Shown here: positions 25,138 through 33,537 of the stretch, piece by piece | Layout: every line of letters begins with the position of its first letter | Position numbering within the stretch: position 1 is the first letter of the stretch | Assembly: GCF_018327685.1 (NCBI RefSeq) | Contig: NZ_BNEL01000001.1 | Coordinates: 2,914,001 to 2,978,000, forward strand | DNA from: Streptomyces sp. TS71-3 | Lineage (GTDB): Bacteria > Actinomycetota > Actinomycetes > Streptomycetales > Streptomycetaceae | Length of the DNA: 64,000 nt | Reading direction: 5' to 3' | Notes under the pieces: model-generated | The model's input: the letters and a program-made list of their open reading frames with translations, nothing else | Databases searched by the model: none | Told to the model about the DNA's origin: nothing | Made by a program: the position numbers and the translations under genes

Positions 25138-25147
25138 GCAGCAGCCC

Positions 25148-26143
25148 ATGCTTCAGGAGATAGACATCCAGGGCAAGGCCGGCACCAGCGCCGTGCTCCA
25201 GGCCCTGCGCGACGGGTTCTTCCTGGTACGCAACACCGTCCCGGAACGCCTCCTCGACGACGCCTACGGCCTGCTGGAGGAGTTCTTCACGCTGCCCGCC
25301 GAGGACAAGCTCCGCTGCCGGGTGCCCGGCAGCAACGGCCAGTCCGGGTACACGCCGCCGCTGGTCGAGACGGCCGAGAAGGGCACGGCACCGGACTGGA
25401 AGGAGCTCTTCCACTGGGGCGCGCCGCTGCCCGCCGCGCACCCGCTGCGCGTCCGCTACCCCGCCCGGTACCCGGACCCCCGGATGCCGGACGACCTCGT
25501 GCCCGGCATCGGCAAGGTGCTGACCGAGCTGCACACCCGCATGAAGGCCTTCCAGGTGCACGTCGTCGGCGTGCTCGGCGAGGCGCTCCACGTGCACCCC
25601 GAGTACTTCGCCGAGATGCTCGACGACGGGCCGGTCGTCAACCGCGCCGCCTGGTACATCCCCATGGAGAACGCCCCGTCCGAGCAGCACATCTGGGCCG
25701 TGGAGCACAAGGACTTCGACCTGATCACCGCGCTGCCCCGGGCCACCGCGCCCGGCCTCCAGGTGCTGCACCAGGACGGCGAGTGGCTGAGCGTGGACGC
25801 TCCCGAGGGGTACGCCGTCGTCAACGTCGGCATGGTGCTGGAACGCCTCACGGACGGCCTGGCCCGCGCGGCGGTGCACCGCGTCGTCGCCGACCCCCAG
25901 CAGTCCGGGGGCCGCCTGTCCATCGTGCAGTTCTGCCACCCGACCCCGTGGTCGGTGCTGACGCCGCTCACGCTGCCCGGCATCCGCGACGGCGCCCCGC
26001 AGCGCTTCCCGACCCTGACCGCCGACGCGGTCTTCCAGCGCACGATGTACCGCATCAACCGCCTCGACGCCCAGCAGGACGGGAACGGCACCCGGCGGGA
26101 CGAGAGCGGCACGCGGCAGGAGGAGGTGGGCCGCCATGCCTGA
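25148..26143 (+). CDS. Fe(II)/2-oxoglutarate-type oxygenase, IPNS-like
   Basis: 331 residues. The N-terminal DIOX_N segment (GFFLVRNTVPERLLDDAYGLLEEFF) and the double-stranded beta-helix core are present. Iron ligands are H187, D189 (VEHKDFDLITAL) and H244 (AAVHRVV); R256-x-S258 (GGRLSIVQF) binds the 2-oxoglutarate carboxylate, or substrate in oxidase relatives. Enzymes of this type hydroxylate, desaturate or cyclise amino-acid-derived substrates. AAGGAG lies 14 bases before the ATG, somewhat far. Ten bases after the flavin reductase; overlaps the next gene by 8. Confidence 0.92.
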   Translation: MLQEIDIQGKAGTSAVLQALRDGFFLVRNTVPERLLDDAYGLLEEFFTLPAEDKLRCRVPGSNGQSGYTPPLVETAEKGTAPDWKELFHWGAPLPAAHPLRVRYPARYPDPRMPDDLVPGIGKVLTELHTRMKAFQVHVVGVLGEALHVHPEYFAEMLDDGPVVNRAAWYIPMENAPSEQHIWAVEHKDFDLITALPRATAPGLQVLHQDGEWLSVDAPEGYAVVNVGMVLERLTDGLARAAVHRVVADPQQSGGRLSIVQFCHPTPWSVLTPLTLPGIRDGAPQRFPTLTADAVFQRTMYRINRLDAQQDGNGTRRDESGTRQEEVGRHA

Positions 26144-27470
26144 CGCGGCACCCGGCACGGACGGCACCTCGGATCCGCAGGGGCACCTGGTCCTCGTCGT
26201 CGGCGTCGGAGGGCTGCGGCCCCCGGAGGCGCTGCGCGCCGTGCGCGGCGTCACCGACCGGGTCAGCGTCCTGTTCGTCACGGCGTGGGCCGACCCGGCG
26301 CCGTTGCGGGAGATGTTCAAGCAGGAGGCCGTCTCGGACGGCGAGTTCCTGGAGGTGCCCGACTTCGACGGCGCCGTGGACGCCTGCGTCGCACTCCACG
26401 AGCGGCTGCCCGTGCAGGGCGTGGTGACGTACTCGGAGGTGCTGCTGCTGCCGCACGCCCGGATCGCGCACCGCCTCGGCCTGCCCGGCAACAGCCCCGA
26501 GTCCGTCGCGATCGCCCAGTCCAAGGCGTCGCAACGCGCCGCGTTCGCCGCGCACGGGGTGCCCTCGCCGAGGCACGCCGCGCTGCGCGGCGAGGACGAC
26601 ATCCCGGCCGCCGTCGAGGCGATCGGCCTGCCGGCCGTCTTCAAGCCGTCCCTCGGCGCCGGCAGCCAGAACGTGCGTCGCGTGGCCACCGTCGAGGAGC
26701 TGGCCGAGGCCCTGCACGAGGCCCGGAGCGTGCGCGGCCCGTTCCTCCAGCAGGACGACACGTTCCTGCTGGAGGAGGCCATGGCGGTGGAGGGCAGCGG
26801 CGAGTCGCCCTACGCCGACTACGTCAGCGTCGAGTCGCTGCTCTTCGAGGGCAGGGCCGAGCACGTGGCCGTCTCCGACCGGCTGCGGCTGCGCCACGGC
26901 TACGTCGAGGAGGGCCTCGTCGTGCCCAGCCGCCTCGACGGGACCTGCGCCGCGGCCGTCGTGGACTGCGCGGAGCGTGCCATCCGGGCCGTCGGGCTCA
27001 CCAGCGGCGCGGTGCACACCGAGGTCGCCCTCACCCCGCAGGGCCCGCGGGTCCTTGAGGTCAACGCCCGCGCGGGCGGCCCCACCCCGCCCATGCTGCG
27101 GATCGCCGCGGACTACCCCTTCGCCGCGGAGATCGCCCGCGTCGCCCTCGGGCTGCCCCCCGGCCCGCCGCCCCGCTTCACCGGGGTCGCGTGGTTCCGT
27201 TTCATCCCGATCCCCGAGGGCACCTGGCGGATCGCCTCGCAGGCGACCGCGGAGGAGACCCTGCACCGCTTCCCCGAACTGAAGCAGCTCTCGCTGCGCT
27301 TCAGACCGGGCCAGACGGCAGAACGCAGGAACACCCAGCACCTGGCGTCGTTCACCGTCCACGGCGACACCGTGGACGAGGCCAGGGCCACCGCCGCCGC
27401 CGTGGAGGACTTCCTCGCCTTCACCCTCGAACCCGTGGACCCGCCCGACGACGGGGGGCCCGGACGTTGA
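26136..27470 (+). CDS. ATP-grasp carboxylate-amine ligase
   Basis: 444 residues from ATG 26136, with GGAGGAGG upstream. The pre-ATP-grasp region (about 1-120) leads to the nucleotide loop FKPSLGAGSQNVRRV near 175, SVESLLFEG, and the metal-binding EVNARAGGP near 310. This is the L-amino-acid ligase/BacD-like type. Together with the large ligase upstream it implies at least two ATP-driven amide bonds in the product. Overlaps both neighbours, so made in step with them. Confidence 0.92.
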   Translation: MPDAAPGTDGTSDPQGHLVLVVGVGGLRPPEALRAVRGVTDRVSVLFVTAWADPAPLREMFKQEAVSDGEFLEVPDFDGAVDACVALHERLPVQGVVTYSEVLLLPHARIAHRLGLPGNSPESVAIAQSKASQRAAFAAHGVPSPRHAALRGEDDIPAAVEAIGLPAVFKPSLGAGSQNVRRVATVEELAEALHEARSVRGPFLQQDDTFLLEEAMAVEGSGESPYADYVSVESLLFEGRAEHVAVSDRLRLRHGYVEEGLVVPSRLDGTCAAAVVDCAERAIRAVGLTSGAVHTEVALTPQGPRVLEVNARAGGPTPPMLRIAADYPFAAEIARVALGLPPGPPPRFTGVAWFRFIPIPEGTWRIASQATAEETLHRFPELKQLSLRFRPGQTAERRNTQHLASFTVHGDTVDEARATAAAVEDFLAFTLEPVDPPDDGGPGR

Positions 27471-28078
27471 CCGGCAGCGCACTGCACGACCACGGCGGCC
27501 CCGCGGTCTGCCGCTGCGACTCGCCGGCCCCCGGGCGCGGCGGCACCGGCCGGGTGTCGGGCCTGCTGCGCCTGGTGAAGGAGGACCTGAACGCCGTCCT
27601 GGAACGCGACCCGTCCCGCGGCAGCGTGGCGGAGGCGGTGCTGCACGCGCCCTGGCAGGGGCTCGTGCTGTACCGGTTGGCGCACCGGCTCTACGAGCGC
27701 GGGCACCGCATCGGGCCCGGGGTGATCACCTGGGTCGGCCGGATCGTCTCCGGCATGGAGGTCCATCCCGGGGCGCGCCTCGGGCGGCGCGCCTTCATCG
27801 ACCACGGGTTCGGCGTGGTGATCGGGGAGTCCTGCGTGATCGGCGACGACGTGACGCTCTACCACCGCGTGACCCTCGGCTCGCGCGGCTGGTGGCAGGA
27901 CGGCGGGCCGCGCGCCCAGCGCCACCCGAAGATCGGCAACCGCGTCACGATCGGCACCGGCGCGTCCGTACTCGGCCCGATCACCATCGGCGACGACGTG
28001 CGGATCAGCGCCCACGCCCTGGTCCTGACGGACAAGCTGGCGCCGAAGGCCGCCGTGGCGGAGGCCGTCGATGAGTGA
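27467..28078 (+). CDS. Serine O-acetyltransferase (CysE-like)
   Basis: 203 residues if TTG 27467 is used, a TTGA overlap with the ligase stop; GTG 27554 is an alternative start that removes an atypical 29-residue N-terminus. The left-handed beta-helix repeats are clear (IDHGFGVVIGESCVIGDDVTLYHRVTLG, then IGNRVTIGTGASVLGPITIG), with the active-site His in FIDHG and LYHR. It would make O-acetylserine for the fold-II PLP enzyme of the same operon. The C-terminal tail differs from housekeeping CysE. Confidence 0.88.
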   Translation: MTGSALHDHGGPAVCRCDSPAPGRGGTGRVSGLLRLVKEDLNAVLERDPSRGSVAEAVLHAPWQGLVLYRLAHRLYERGHRIGPGVITWVGRIVSGMEVHPGARLGRRAFIDHGFGVVIGESCVIGDDVTLYHRVTLGSRGWWQDGGPRAQRHPKIGNRVTIGTGASVLGPITIGDDVRISAHALVLTDKLAPKAAVAEAVDE

Positions 28079-28376
28079 GCCGGTTGTGGGGGAGGCGGCG
28101 GATGACAAGTTGCCCGCGGGGGCCCGCGGGGGCCCGAACGAGCCGCGGCGGAGGTCGCCGATGAGTGAGCCGGCCGTGGGAGAGACCGCCGATGTCTGAA
28201 CGTGTCGCGGGGGAGTCCACCGATGTCTGAACGTGTCGCGGGGGAGACCGCCGATGTCTGAACGTGTCGCGGGGGAGACCGCCGATGTCTGAACGTGTCG
28301 CGGGGGAGACCGCCGATGTCTGAACGTGTCGCGGGGGAGTCCACCGATGTCTGAACGTGCCGCGGGAGAGGCCGGC
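28070..28376 (+). repeat. Tandem 31-bp array encoding overlapping 12-residue minicistrons
   Basis: Six contiguous 31-bp units run from 28191 to 28376, with related units at 28160-28190 and 28070-28100; an unrelated 59-base insert separates those two. Each unit contains a GGGGGAG ribosome-site-like run, a spacer, ATG, and a short frame beginning MSERVAGETADV or MSERVAGESTDV that stops inside the next unit at TGA. The last unit leads directly into the transporter ATG, whose first residues (MTERQAG) resemble the repeated peptide. The array probably arose by slippage duplication of that gene's start region. Some units differ in 1-4 bases (ACC GCC versus TCC ACC). Confidence 0.9.
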
Positions 28377-28377
28377 G

Positions 28378-29622
28378 ATGACTGAGCGACAGGCCGGGAC
28401 CGGGACCGGGACCGGGGCCGAGCCGTCACCGCCCGCCTCCCCGGCGGCGCCCCGGCGGCGGATCTACGCGATGGGCTTCCTGGACGCCTTCGGCCTCGGG
28501 ATGTACCTGTCGTTCTCGGCGGTCTACCTGAGCAAGGCCGTCGGCATGTCCAACTACAGCGTCGGCCTCGTGATGGGGGTGGCCGGCGTCGCCTCCGTGG
28601 TGGGCGCGATACCGATCGGCCGGTTCGCCGACCGGCGGGGGCCCCGGCGCGCGCTGATCGTCCTGTTCTACGCCCGCGCGCTGTCGTACGTGGGACTCGC
28701 GCTGGCCGCGGACCTGTGGACGGCCGTGCTCGCCGCCGCGTTCGGCGGGCTGCTCAACCGCGGCATCGGCCCGCTCGTGCAGTCCGCGCTGATCACGGGC
28801 CTCGGCCAGGAGGAGGCCGTCGTGCCGCTCGCCCGGATGCGTTCCGTGCGCACCGCCGCGATGGCCATCGGCGCCCTGCCCGCGGGCGCCGCCATCGCGC
28901 TCGGCGAGGTGTGGGCGTACCGCGCGATCATGGGCGCGGCGGCGGTCTTCTTCGCCGTCTGCGCCGTTCTGGCGACGACGCTGCCGACCGACCGCGGGCG
29001 CGCCAAGATGCCGGGCCGGCCGGGGCTCGTCGGCAACGGCGCGTTCCTCGGGGTCACCCTCCTCTTCGGGGCGCTGACGATGTCCGCGCTCCTGTTCGAG
29101 GTGGGCATGTCCCTGTGGATCACCCAGAGCACGCACGCCCCGGCGTGGTGCGTGACCATGAACTACGTCCTCAACAGCGTCCTGATCGTGGCCTTCCAGA
29201 CCCGGATGAGCCGCGGCTCGGAGTCCCCGGGCACCGCCCGGCGCATGATGACGATGGGCGGCTTCCTGGCGGCGGCGGGCGCGGCCCTGGCACCGCTGTC
29301 CGCGGTCGGCTCGGGCTGGGTGGCCGTGCTGTCGCTGCTCCCGGTGGCGGCGCTGATGACGGCGGCGGAGATCTACGTGATGGCCGGCGCCACGAGCCTC
29401 GCCCTGGTGCACACGCCGCTGGAGCACCGGTCCACCTACCTGGCCACGTTCAACCTGGGCTTCGGCGCCGCCACCGTCGTCGGTCCCACGCTGATCAGCG
29501 TCACGCTCGGCCTCGGCACGGCCGGGTGGCTGGCGTGGGCTGCGTTCTTCGTCGTGGCGGGTGCGGCGGCACGTACCGTTCCGCTGAAGGCACGGGAGGA
29601 GGCGGTGCAGGGGGCTGCCTGA
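28378..29622 (+). CDS. MFS transporter, probable exporter of the cluster product
   Basis: 414 residues from ATG 28378, with 12 predicted membrane helices. The loop signature GRFADRRGPRRALI sits between helices 2 and 3 as expected for the major facilitator superfamily. The first 25 residues are a Thr/Gly/Pro-rich cytosolic tail. Its position at the end of the biosynthetic operon suggests export or self-resistance. Translation must begin after the tandem minicistron array, which could modulate its level. Confidence 0.92.
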   Translation: MTERQAGTGTGTGAEPSPPASPAAPRRRIYAMGFLDAFGLGMYLSFSAVYLSKAVGMSNYSVGLVMGVAGVASVVGAIPIGRFADRRGPRRALIVLFYARALSYVGLALAADLWTAVLAAAFGGLLNRGIGPLVQSALITGLGQEEAVVPLARMRSVRTAAMAIGALPAGAAIALGEVWAYRAIMGAAAVFFAVCAVLATTLPTDRGRAKMPGRPGLVGNGAFLGVTLLFGALTMSALLFEVGMSLWITQSTHAPAWCVTMNYVLNSVLIVAFQTRMSRGSESPGTARRMMTMGGFLAAAGAALAPLSAVGSGWVAVLSLLPVAALMTAAEIYVMAGATSLALVHTPLEHRSTYLATFNLGFGAATVVGPTLISVTLGLGTAGWLAWAAFFVVAGAAARTVPLKAREEAVQGAA

Positions 29623-29676
29623 CGGGCGGTCGGCAGTTGGGGAACCGGTGAACCCACGAACAGGGAGAGAAGCAGC

Positions 29677-30123
29677 ATGATCGACGCGGGCCACGTCATC
29701 CGCATCGCCCGGCCCTCGGCGGACCTGGCCGCCGCCGAGCGCTTCTACGTCCAGGGGCTGGGCCTGAGCGTCCTGTTCAGGGTCGCGGGACGGGCCGAGG
29801 ACGGCACGCACGACCTGCTGATGGTGGGTCCGGCCGGAGGCAACTGGCACCTGGAACTCACCGTCGGCACGATCGACACCGTCACACCCACTCCCACGCC
29901 CGAGGACCTGCTGGTGATCTACCTGGCGGAGCCGGTGCGCGAGGAGGCCGTGGCACGCGCGACGGAGCACGGCGGCACCGTGGTGCCCTCGCACAACCCC
30001 TACTGGGACCTGGGCGGCGTCACCATCGCCGACCCGGACGGCTACCGCGTCGTCCTCACCGAGCGCGGCTGGCAGTACAACACTCCGCTGTCCGAGCGGG
30101 ACGGGGGCGGGGCCGGCTCCTGA
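29677..30123 (+). CDS. VOC (glyoxalase/bleomycin-resistance) domain protein
   Basis: 148 residues; GGGAGAGAAG precedes the ATG. The VOC fold is shown by HVIRIARPSADLAAAERFYVQGLGL, WHLELTV and the C-terminal GGVTIADPDGYRVVLTERG. Members bind metals and act as dioxygenases, isomerases or drug-binding resistance proteins. It lies 54 bases downstream of the transporter, so it may be the last gene of the cluster, possibly for resistance or tailoring. Confidence 0.88.
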   Translation: MIDAGHVIRIARPSADLAAAERFYVQGLGLSVLFRVAGRAEDGTHDLLMVGPAGGNWHLELTVGTIDTVTPTPTPEDLLVIYLAEPVREEAVARATEHGGTVVPSHNPYWDLGGVTIADPDGYRVVLTERGWQYNTPLSERDGGGAGS

Positions 30124-30147
30124 GGGCTCTGGACCCGGCCAGGGACC

Positions 30148-30232
30148 GCCCCCCCCCGGATCGTCACCCGCGCATCGCCCCCCCCGGACCGTCATCCCCC
30201 CGGACCGTAACCCCCCGGACCGTCACCCTTCG
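30148..30232 (+). repeat. Tandem repeats of CCCCCCGGACCGT
   Basis: Four degenerate copies of a unit close to CCCCCCGGACCGTCAT follow each other with spacing of about 16-29 bases. The first has a run of nine C. The region lies between the VOC gene and the stress-protein gene and has no coding support. Confidence 0.65.
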
Positions 30233-30373
30233 GACGGCCGCCCGGCTCGCCCGGCCGGGGCGTGGGGGTGATGATCGCAGCAGTGGCCGTGCGCCGGGCC
30301 TTCTGCCGGGCCGGGCGCCTGGCCGCGCGGCGGGCGACGGTCGCCGGCGAGGGACGGACGGGCCGGTGGGCGG

Positions 30374-31257
30374 ATGGGTGACAAGCCTGGCAGGGCTGAC
30401 CGGCTTGACCGGTCCGACAGGCCGGTGGTGGTCGGGACCGACGGTTCCCCGGCCGCGTGCGCGGCGGTCGACTGGGCCGCCGACGAGGCGGCGGCCCGCG
30501 GGTTGCCGCTGCGCGTCGTGCACGCGGCCGTGTGGGCGCACTTCGAGAGCGCCGGGCGCCCGCTCGCGGACCGCGTCACGCAGGAGGCGGGGGTGCGGGC
30601 CCGGTCCCGTCGCCCCTCCGGGGCCGTCGTGACAGAGGTCCTGCTGCGCGATCCGGTGCCCGCCCTGCTCGACGAGGGCGAGTCGGCGGCCCTGCTGGTG
30701 CTGGGCAGCAGGGCGCTCGGGCCGGTCGCCGGAGCGCTGCTGGGTTCCGTGAGCCTGCCGGTGATGGGCAGGGCCCCGTGCCCGGTCGTGGTGGTCCGCG
30801 ACGTGCCGCCCCTCGCGGGCGCCGGCCGCCCGGTCGTCCTCGGCGTCGGCGAGCACGGCGAGGCGGTCGCGGCGGCGGCCTTCGCGCTGGCGTCGGCGGT
30901 CGCGCGCGGCTGCGCCGTGCGGGCGGTGCACGCCTGGCGGCCCCCCCCCTCGCGGAGGGCGTCGCGCACACCGGACAGCAGGCGGGCGCCATCAGGGACG
31001 CGCGCCGTGCGGAGGCCGGAGAGCGCCTGGACGCGGTGATGGCCACCGTGCGGGGAGCCGCACCGGGCATCGAGGCGGCCCACGTCCTCGGCGAGGGACG
31101 CGCCGCGGACGTCCTGCTCGCCGCCTCCGGCGGAGCAGCCCTGCTGGTGGTCGGCGCCCACCGCCGCGGCGGCCATGCGGGACGCCGCCTCGGCCCCCTG
31201 CACCGGGCGGCGCTGCGGCACGCGCCCTGTCCGGTCGCGATTGTTCCGCACATTTGA
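30374..31257 (+). pseudogene. Universal stress protein with two UspA domains, frameshifted
   Basis: The frame from ATG 30374 encodes a first UspA domain (PVVVGTDGSPAACAAVDWAADEA ... VLGSRALGPVAGALLG) and part of a second. At a run of nine C (30941-30949) the reading leaves the UspA sequence. The second domain resumes one base away in another frame and ends with VVGAHRRGGHAGRRLG...CPVAIVPH, stopping at 31257. One extra C would restore a single protein of about 294 residues. This is a genuine frameshift, phase-variable tract, or sequencing error; I cannot tell which. Confidence 0.85.
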
Positions 31258-31261
31258 GGTA

Positions 31262-31294
31262 CCTCTGAGGTTTCTCTGAGGTTTCTCTGAGGTT
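31262..31294 (+). repeat. Three 11-bp tandem repeats
   Basis: The unit TCTCTGAGGTT occurs at 31273-31283 and 31284-31294, with a one-base variant at 31262-31272 directly after the stress-protein stop. No function recognised. Confidence 0.8.
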
Positions 31295-31708
31295 CCAGGA
31301 ATTTGCATGAGTGCGGGTCGGCCCGGAATGGCGCCCCGATCGCGCGCCTATCGTGCTTTTCGACTGCAACATCAGTCACCGGAAAGGCACGGAATGGCCA
31401 CCCCGGCCTCATTCATGCCGCGGACGGTTCCGGCTCCGCCTCTCCCGGCTTCTCCGGTGGTGAAAAAACGTTCACTGTCGATTATCGGCGAGTTGTCCCC
31501 AGTGGGAGCAGCCCAGTTGGTCTCGTGCGGTTTCTGCCGTATGGGCTGGTGCTGGGGCGGATCGGCTTCACGAGTTCGTGCCCGTACGGGTCTCTGGTGT
31601 GCAGGGAATCTTCACCTTGCATCCGAATTTTCACTCGCAATTCTTCTTCCCTCTGATCTACCTCAAATCTGTATCCACCCGCGGGATCGCGTCGACAGAA
31701 TCGGAGCC

Positions 31709-31738
31709 TCCCACTCCGGCAATGAGGCCGGAGTGGGT
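31709..31738 (+). promoter_or_regulatory. 11-bp hairpin in leader of asparagine permease gene
   Basis: CCCACTCCGGC (31710-31720) pairs perfectly with GCCGGAGTGGG (31727-31737), leaving a 6-base loop. It lies 29 bases before the ATG. There is no U-run on the plus strand, so an operator or a leader structure controlling translation is more likely than a terminator. Confidence 0.6.
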
Positions 31739-31766
31739 CCCCCTACCATGAAGGTGAATCTTCTTC

Positions 31767-33209
31767 ATGAGTGATCTCACCACCGAAGCCGGCGTCTCCG
31801 AGGCGGTCCGGCCGGTCCTTCCCCCCGCGGACACCAGCGACCACGGGTACAAGAAAGACCTCAAATCACGGCACATCAACATGATCGCGGTCGGCGGCGC
31901 GATCGGCACGGGGCTGTTCCTGGGAGCAGGCGGGCGGCTGAACTCCGTGGGCCCGTCCCTGTTCATCGCCTACGCCGTCTGCGGCGTCTTCGCCTTCCTC
32001 GTCGTGCGCGCCCTCGGCGAGCTGGTCCTCTACCGGCCGACCTCCGGAGCGTTCGTCTCGTACGCCCGCGAGTTCATGGGGGAGAAAGGGGCCTACGCCG
32101 CCGGCTGGCTCTACTTCCTCAACTGGTCCACCACCGGCATGGCGGACATCACCGCCGCCGCGACCTACGCCCACTACTGGGCGATGTTCAGCAGCATCCC
32201 GCAGTGGGTGCTCGCCCTCGTCGCCCTCGCCGTGGTGCTCGCCGCGAACCTCATATCCGTGAAGTACTTCGGCGAGATGGAGTTCTGGTTCGCCATCATC
32301 AAGGTGGCCGCCCTGGTCGTCTTCATGGGGATCGGCATCTTCCTCATCGTCACCTCGCACGACGTCGGCGGCCACGCCCCCGGCGTGGACACCATCACCG
32401 GCCACGGCGGCATCTTCCCGGGCGGTGTCTGGCCGATGCTGCTGCTCATGCAGGGTGTGATCTTCGCCTACGCGGGCGTCGAGATGTGCGGCGTCGCGGC
32501 CGGCGAGACGGAGAACCCCGAGAAGATCATGCCGCGCGCCATCAACTCCATCATGTGGCGCGTCGGCGTCTTCTACGTCGGCTCGGTCATCCTGCTCTCG
32601 CTCCTCCTGCCGTACACCTCCTACTCCGACGGCGAGAGCCCCTTCGTCACCGTCTACTCCAAGATCGGCATCCCGGGCGCCGCAGGCGTGATGAACCTGG
32701 TCGTCCTCACGGCCGCCCTGTCGAGCCTCAACTCGGGCCTGTACTCGACCGGCCGCATCCTGCGCTCGATGTCGCACGCCGGCTCCGCACCGAAGTTCAC
32801 CGGCGTGATGAACCGGGGCGGCGTCCCCTACGGCGGCATCCTCCTGACCGCCGGCTTCGGCATCCTCGGTGTGGTCCTGAACTACGTCATGCCGGGCGAC
32901 GCCTTCGAGCTCGTGATCAACTTCGCCTCCATCGGCATCCTGGGCACCTGGGTCATGATCATGCTGGTCTCGCTGCTCTTCTGGCAGCGCTCCAAGGACG
33001 GCACGGTCACGCGTCCCGACTTCCACCTGCCCTGGGCGCCTTGGACGCAGATCGCGACGCTCCTGTTCCTCGGATCGGTCGTCGTCCTGATGTGGCTGGA
33101 CGGCGGGGTCTCCCGGACCACGGTGTGGTGTCTGCCCGTGATCGCGGCGGCGCTGGTCGGCGGCTGGTACGCGGTCCGACGTCGCGTCACGGCGTCGTCG
33201 TCTTCCTGA
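31767..33209 (+). CDS. Amino acid permease, L-asparagine permease-like
   Basis: 480 residues with 12 predicted membrane helices. The APC-family opening (MIAVGGAIGTGLFLGAGGRL), the FVSYAREFMGEKGAYAAGWLYF block and VVRALGELVLYRP are characteristic of the AnsP/GABA-permease group. I favour L-asparagine permease because of these blocks. No ribosome site is strong; the ATG at 31767 is supported by the conserved N-terminus. Single gene followed by a terminator. Confidence 0.88.
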   Translation: MSDLTTEAGVSEAVRPVLPPADTSDHGYKKDLKSRHINMIAVGGAIGTGLFLGAGGRLNSVGPSLFIAYAVCGVFAFLVVRALGELVLYRPTSGAFVSYAREFMGEKGAYAAGWLYFLNWSTTGMADITAAATYAHYWAMFSSIPQWVLALVALAVVLAANLISVKYFGEMEFWFAIIKVAALVVFMGIGIFLIVTSHDVGGHAPGVDTITGHGGIFPGGVWPMLLLMQGVIFAYAGVEMCGVAAGETENPEKIMPRAINSIMWRVGVFYVGSVILLSLLLPYTSYSDGESPFVTVYSKIGIPGAAGVMNLVVLTAALSSLNSGLYSTGRILRSMSHAGSAPKFTGVMNRGGVPYGGILLTAGFGILGVVLNYVMPGDAFELVINFASIGILGTWVMIMLVSLLFWQRSKDGTVTRPDFHLPWAPWTQIATLLFLGSVVVLMWLDGGVSRTTVWCLPVIAAALVGGWYAVRRRVTASSSS

Positions 33210-33276
33210 ACTGACAAGGATCCACGAGGGGCCAAGAAGTCCACGAGGGGCCACCTGAATGGACCACAGACGGCAC

Positions 33277-33310
33277 GGGCCGCCCTGACCAGTCACCTGG
33301 TGGGCGGCCC
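33277..33310 (+). terminator. Terminator hairpin after permease gene
   Basis: GGGCCGCCC (33277-33285) pairs with GGGCGGCCC (33302-33310). Inside it ACCAG/CTGGT extends the stem with a small bulge. Two direct copies of TCCACGAGGGGCCA lie just upstream (about 33220-33252). A factor-independent terminator for the permease transcript is likely. Confidence 0.7.
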
Positions 33311-33537
33311 CGGCCTCGTGGTGGCATGTCGAGGGGTGAGAGCGTCCCTGCTCGTGCCTGACCGGTGCGCCCACCCCACGGCGGCCAGGCGAGTCCCCAC
33401 CTCGGCCCCGTCCCCGTACACCGGGTGGCACCTGGCACGCGCCCTGCCCCGCCGCGGTCGTTCCCCACAACCCCCCTACGGCGGCGCGAAACAGGGCCGT
33501 CGACGGAACTCCACTTCCCACGATCCGCGTATTCGCG
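33311..33537. other. Intergenic, nothing recognised
   Basis: About 227 bases between the permease terminator and the end of the ASCH gene. The two genes converge here. No further hairpin, repeat or coding frame was supported. Confidence 0.5.

Larger units (their letters stand above)
31258..31766. other. Lower-GC intergenic region upstream of ansP-like gene
   Basis: 509 bases with clearly lower GC than the neighbours. It begins with three 11-bp tandem copies ending in TCTGAGGTT (31262-31294), and ends with the hairpin at 31710-31737. No protein-coding frame is convincing. It should carry the permease promoter. Confidence 0.6.

Noticed and set aside
28191..28376. CRISPR-like array
   Set aside because: The 31-bp units are contiguous with no spacers, each carries a start codon, and there are no cas genes.
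31307..31774. Open frames of 100-150 residues before the permease
   Set aside because: No ribosome sites, composition shifts along the frame and no motif; the region is treated as intergenic.
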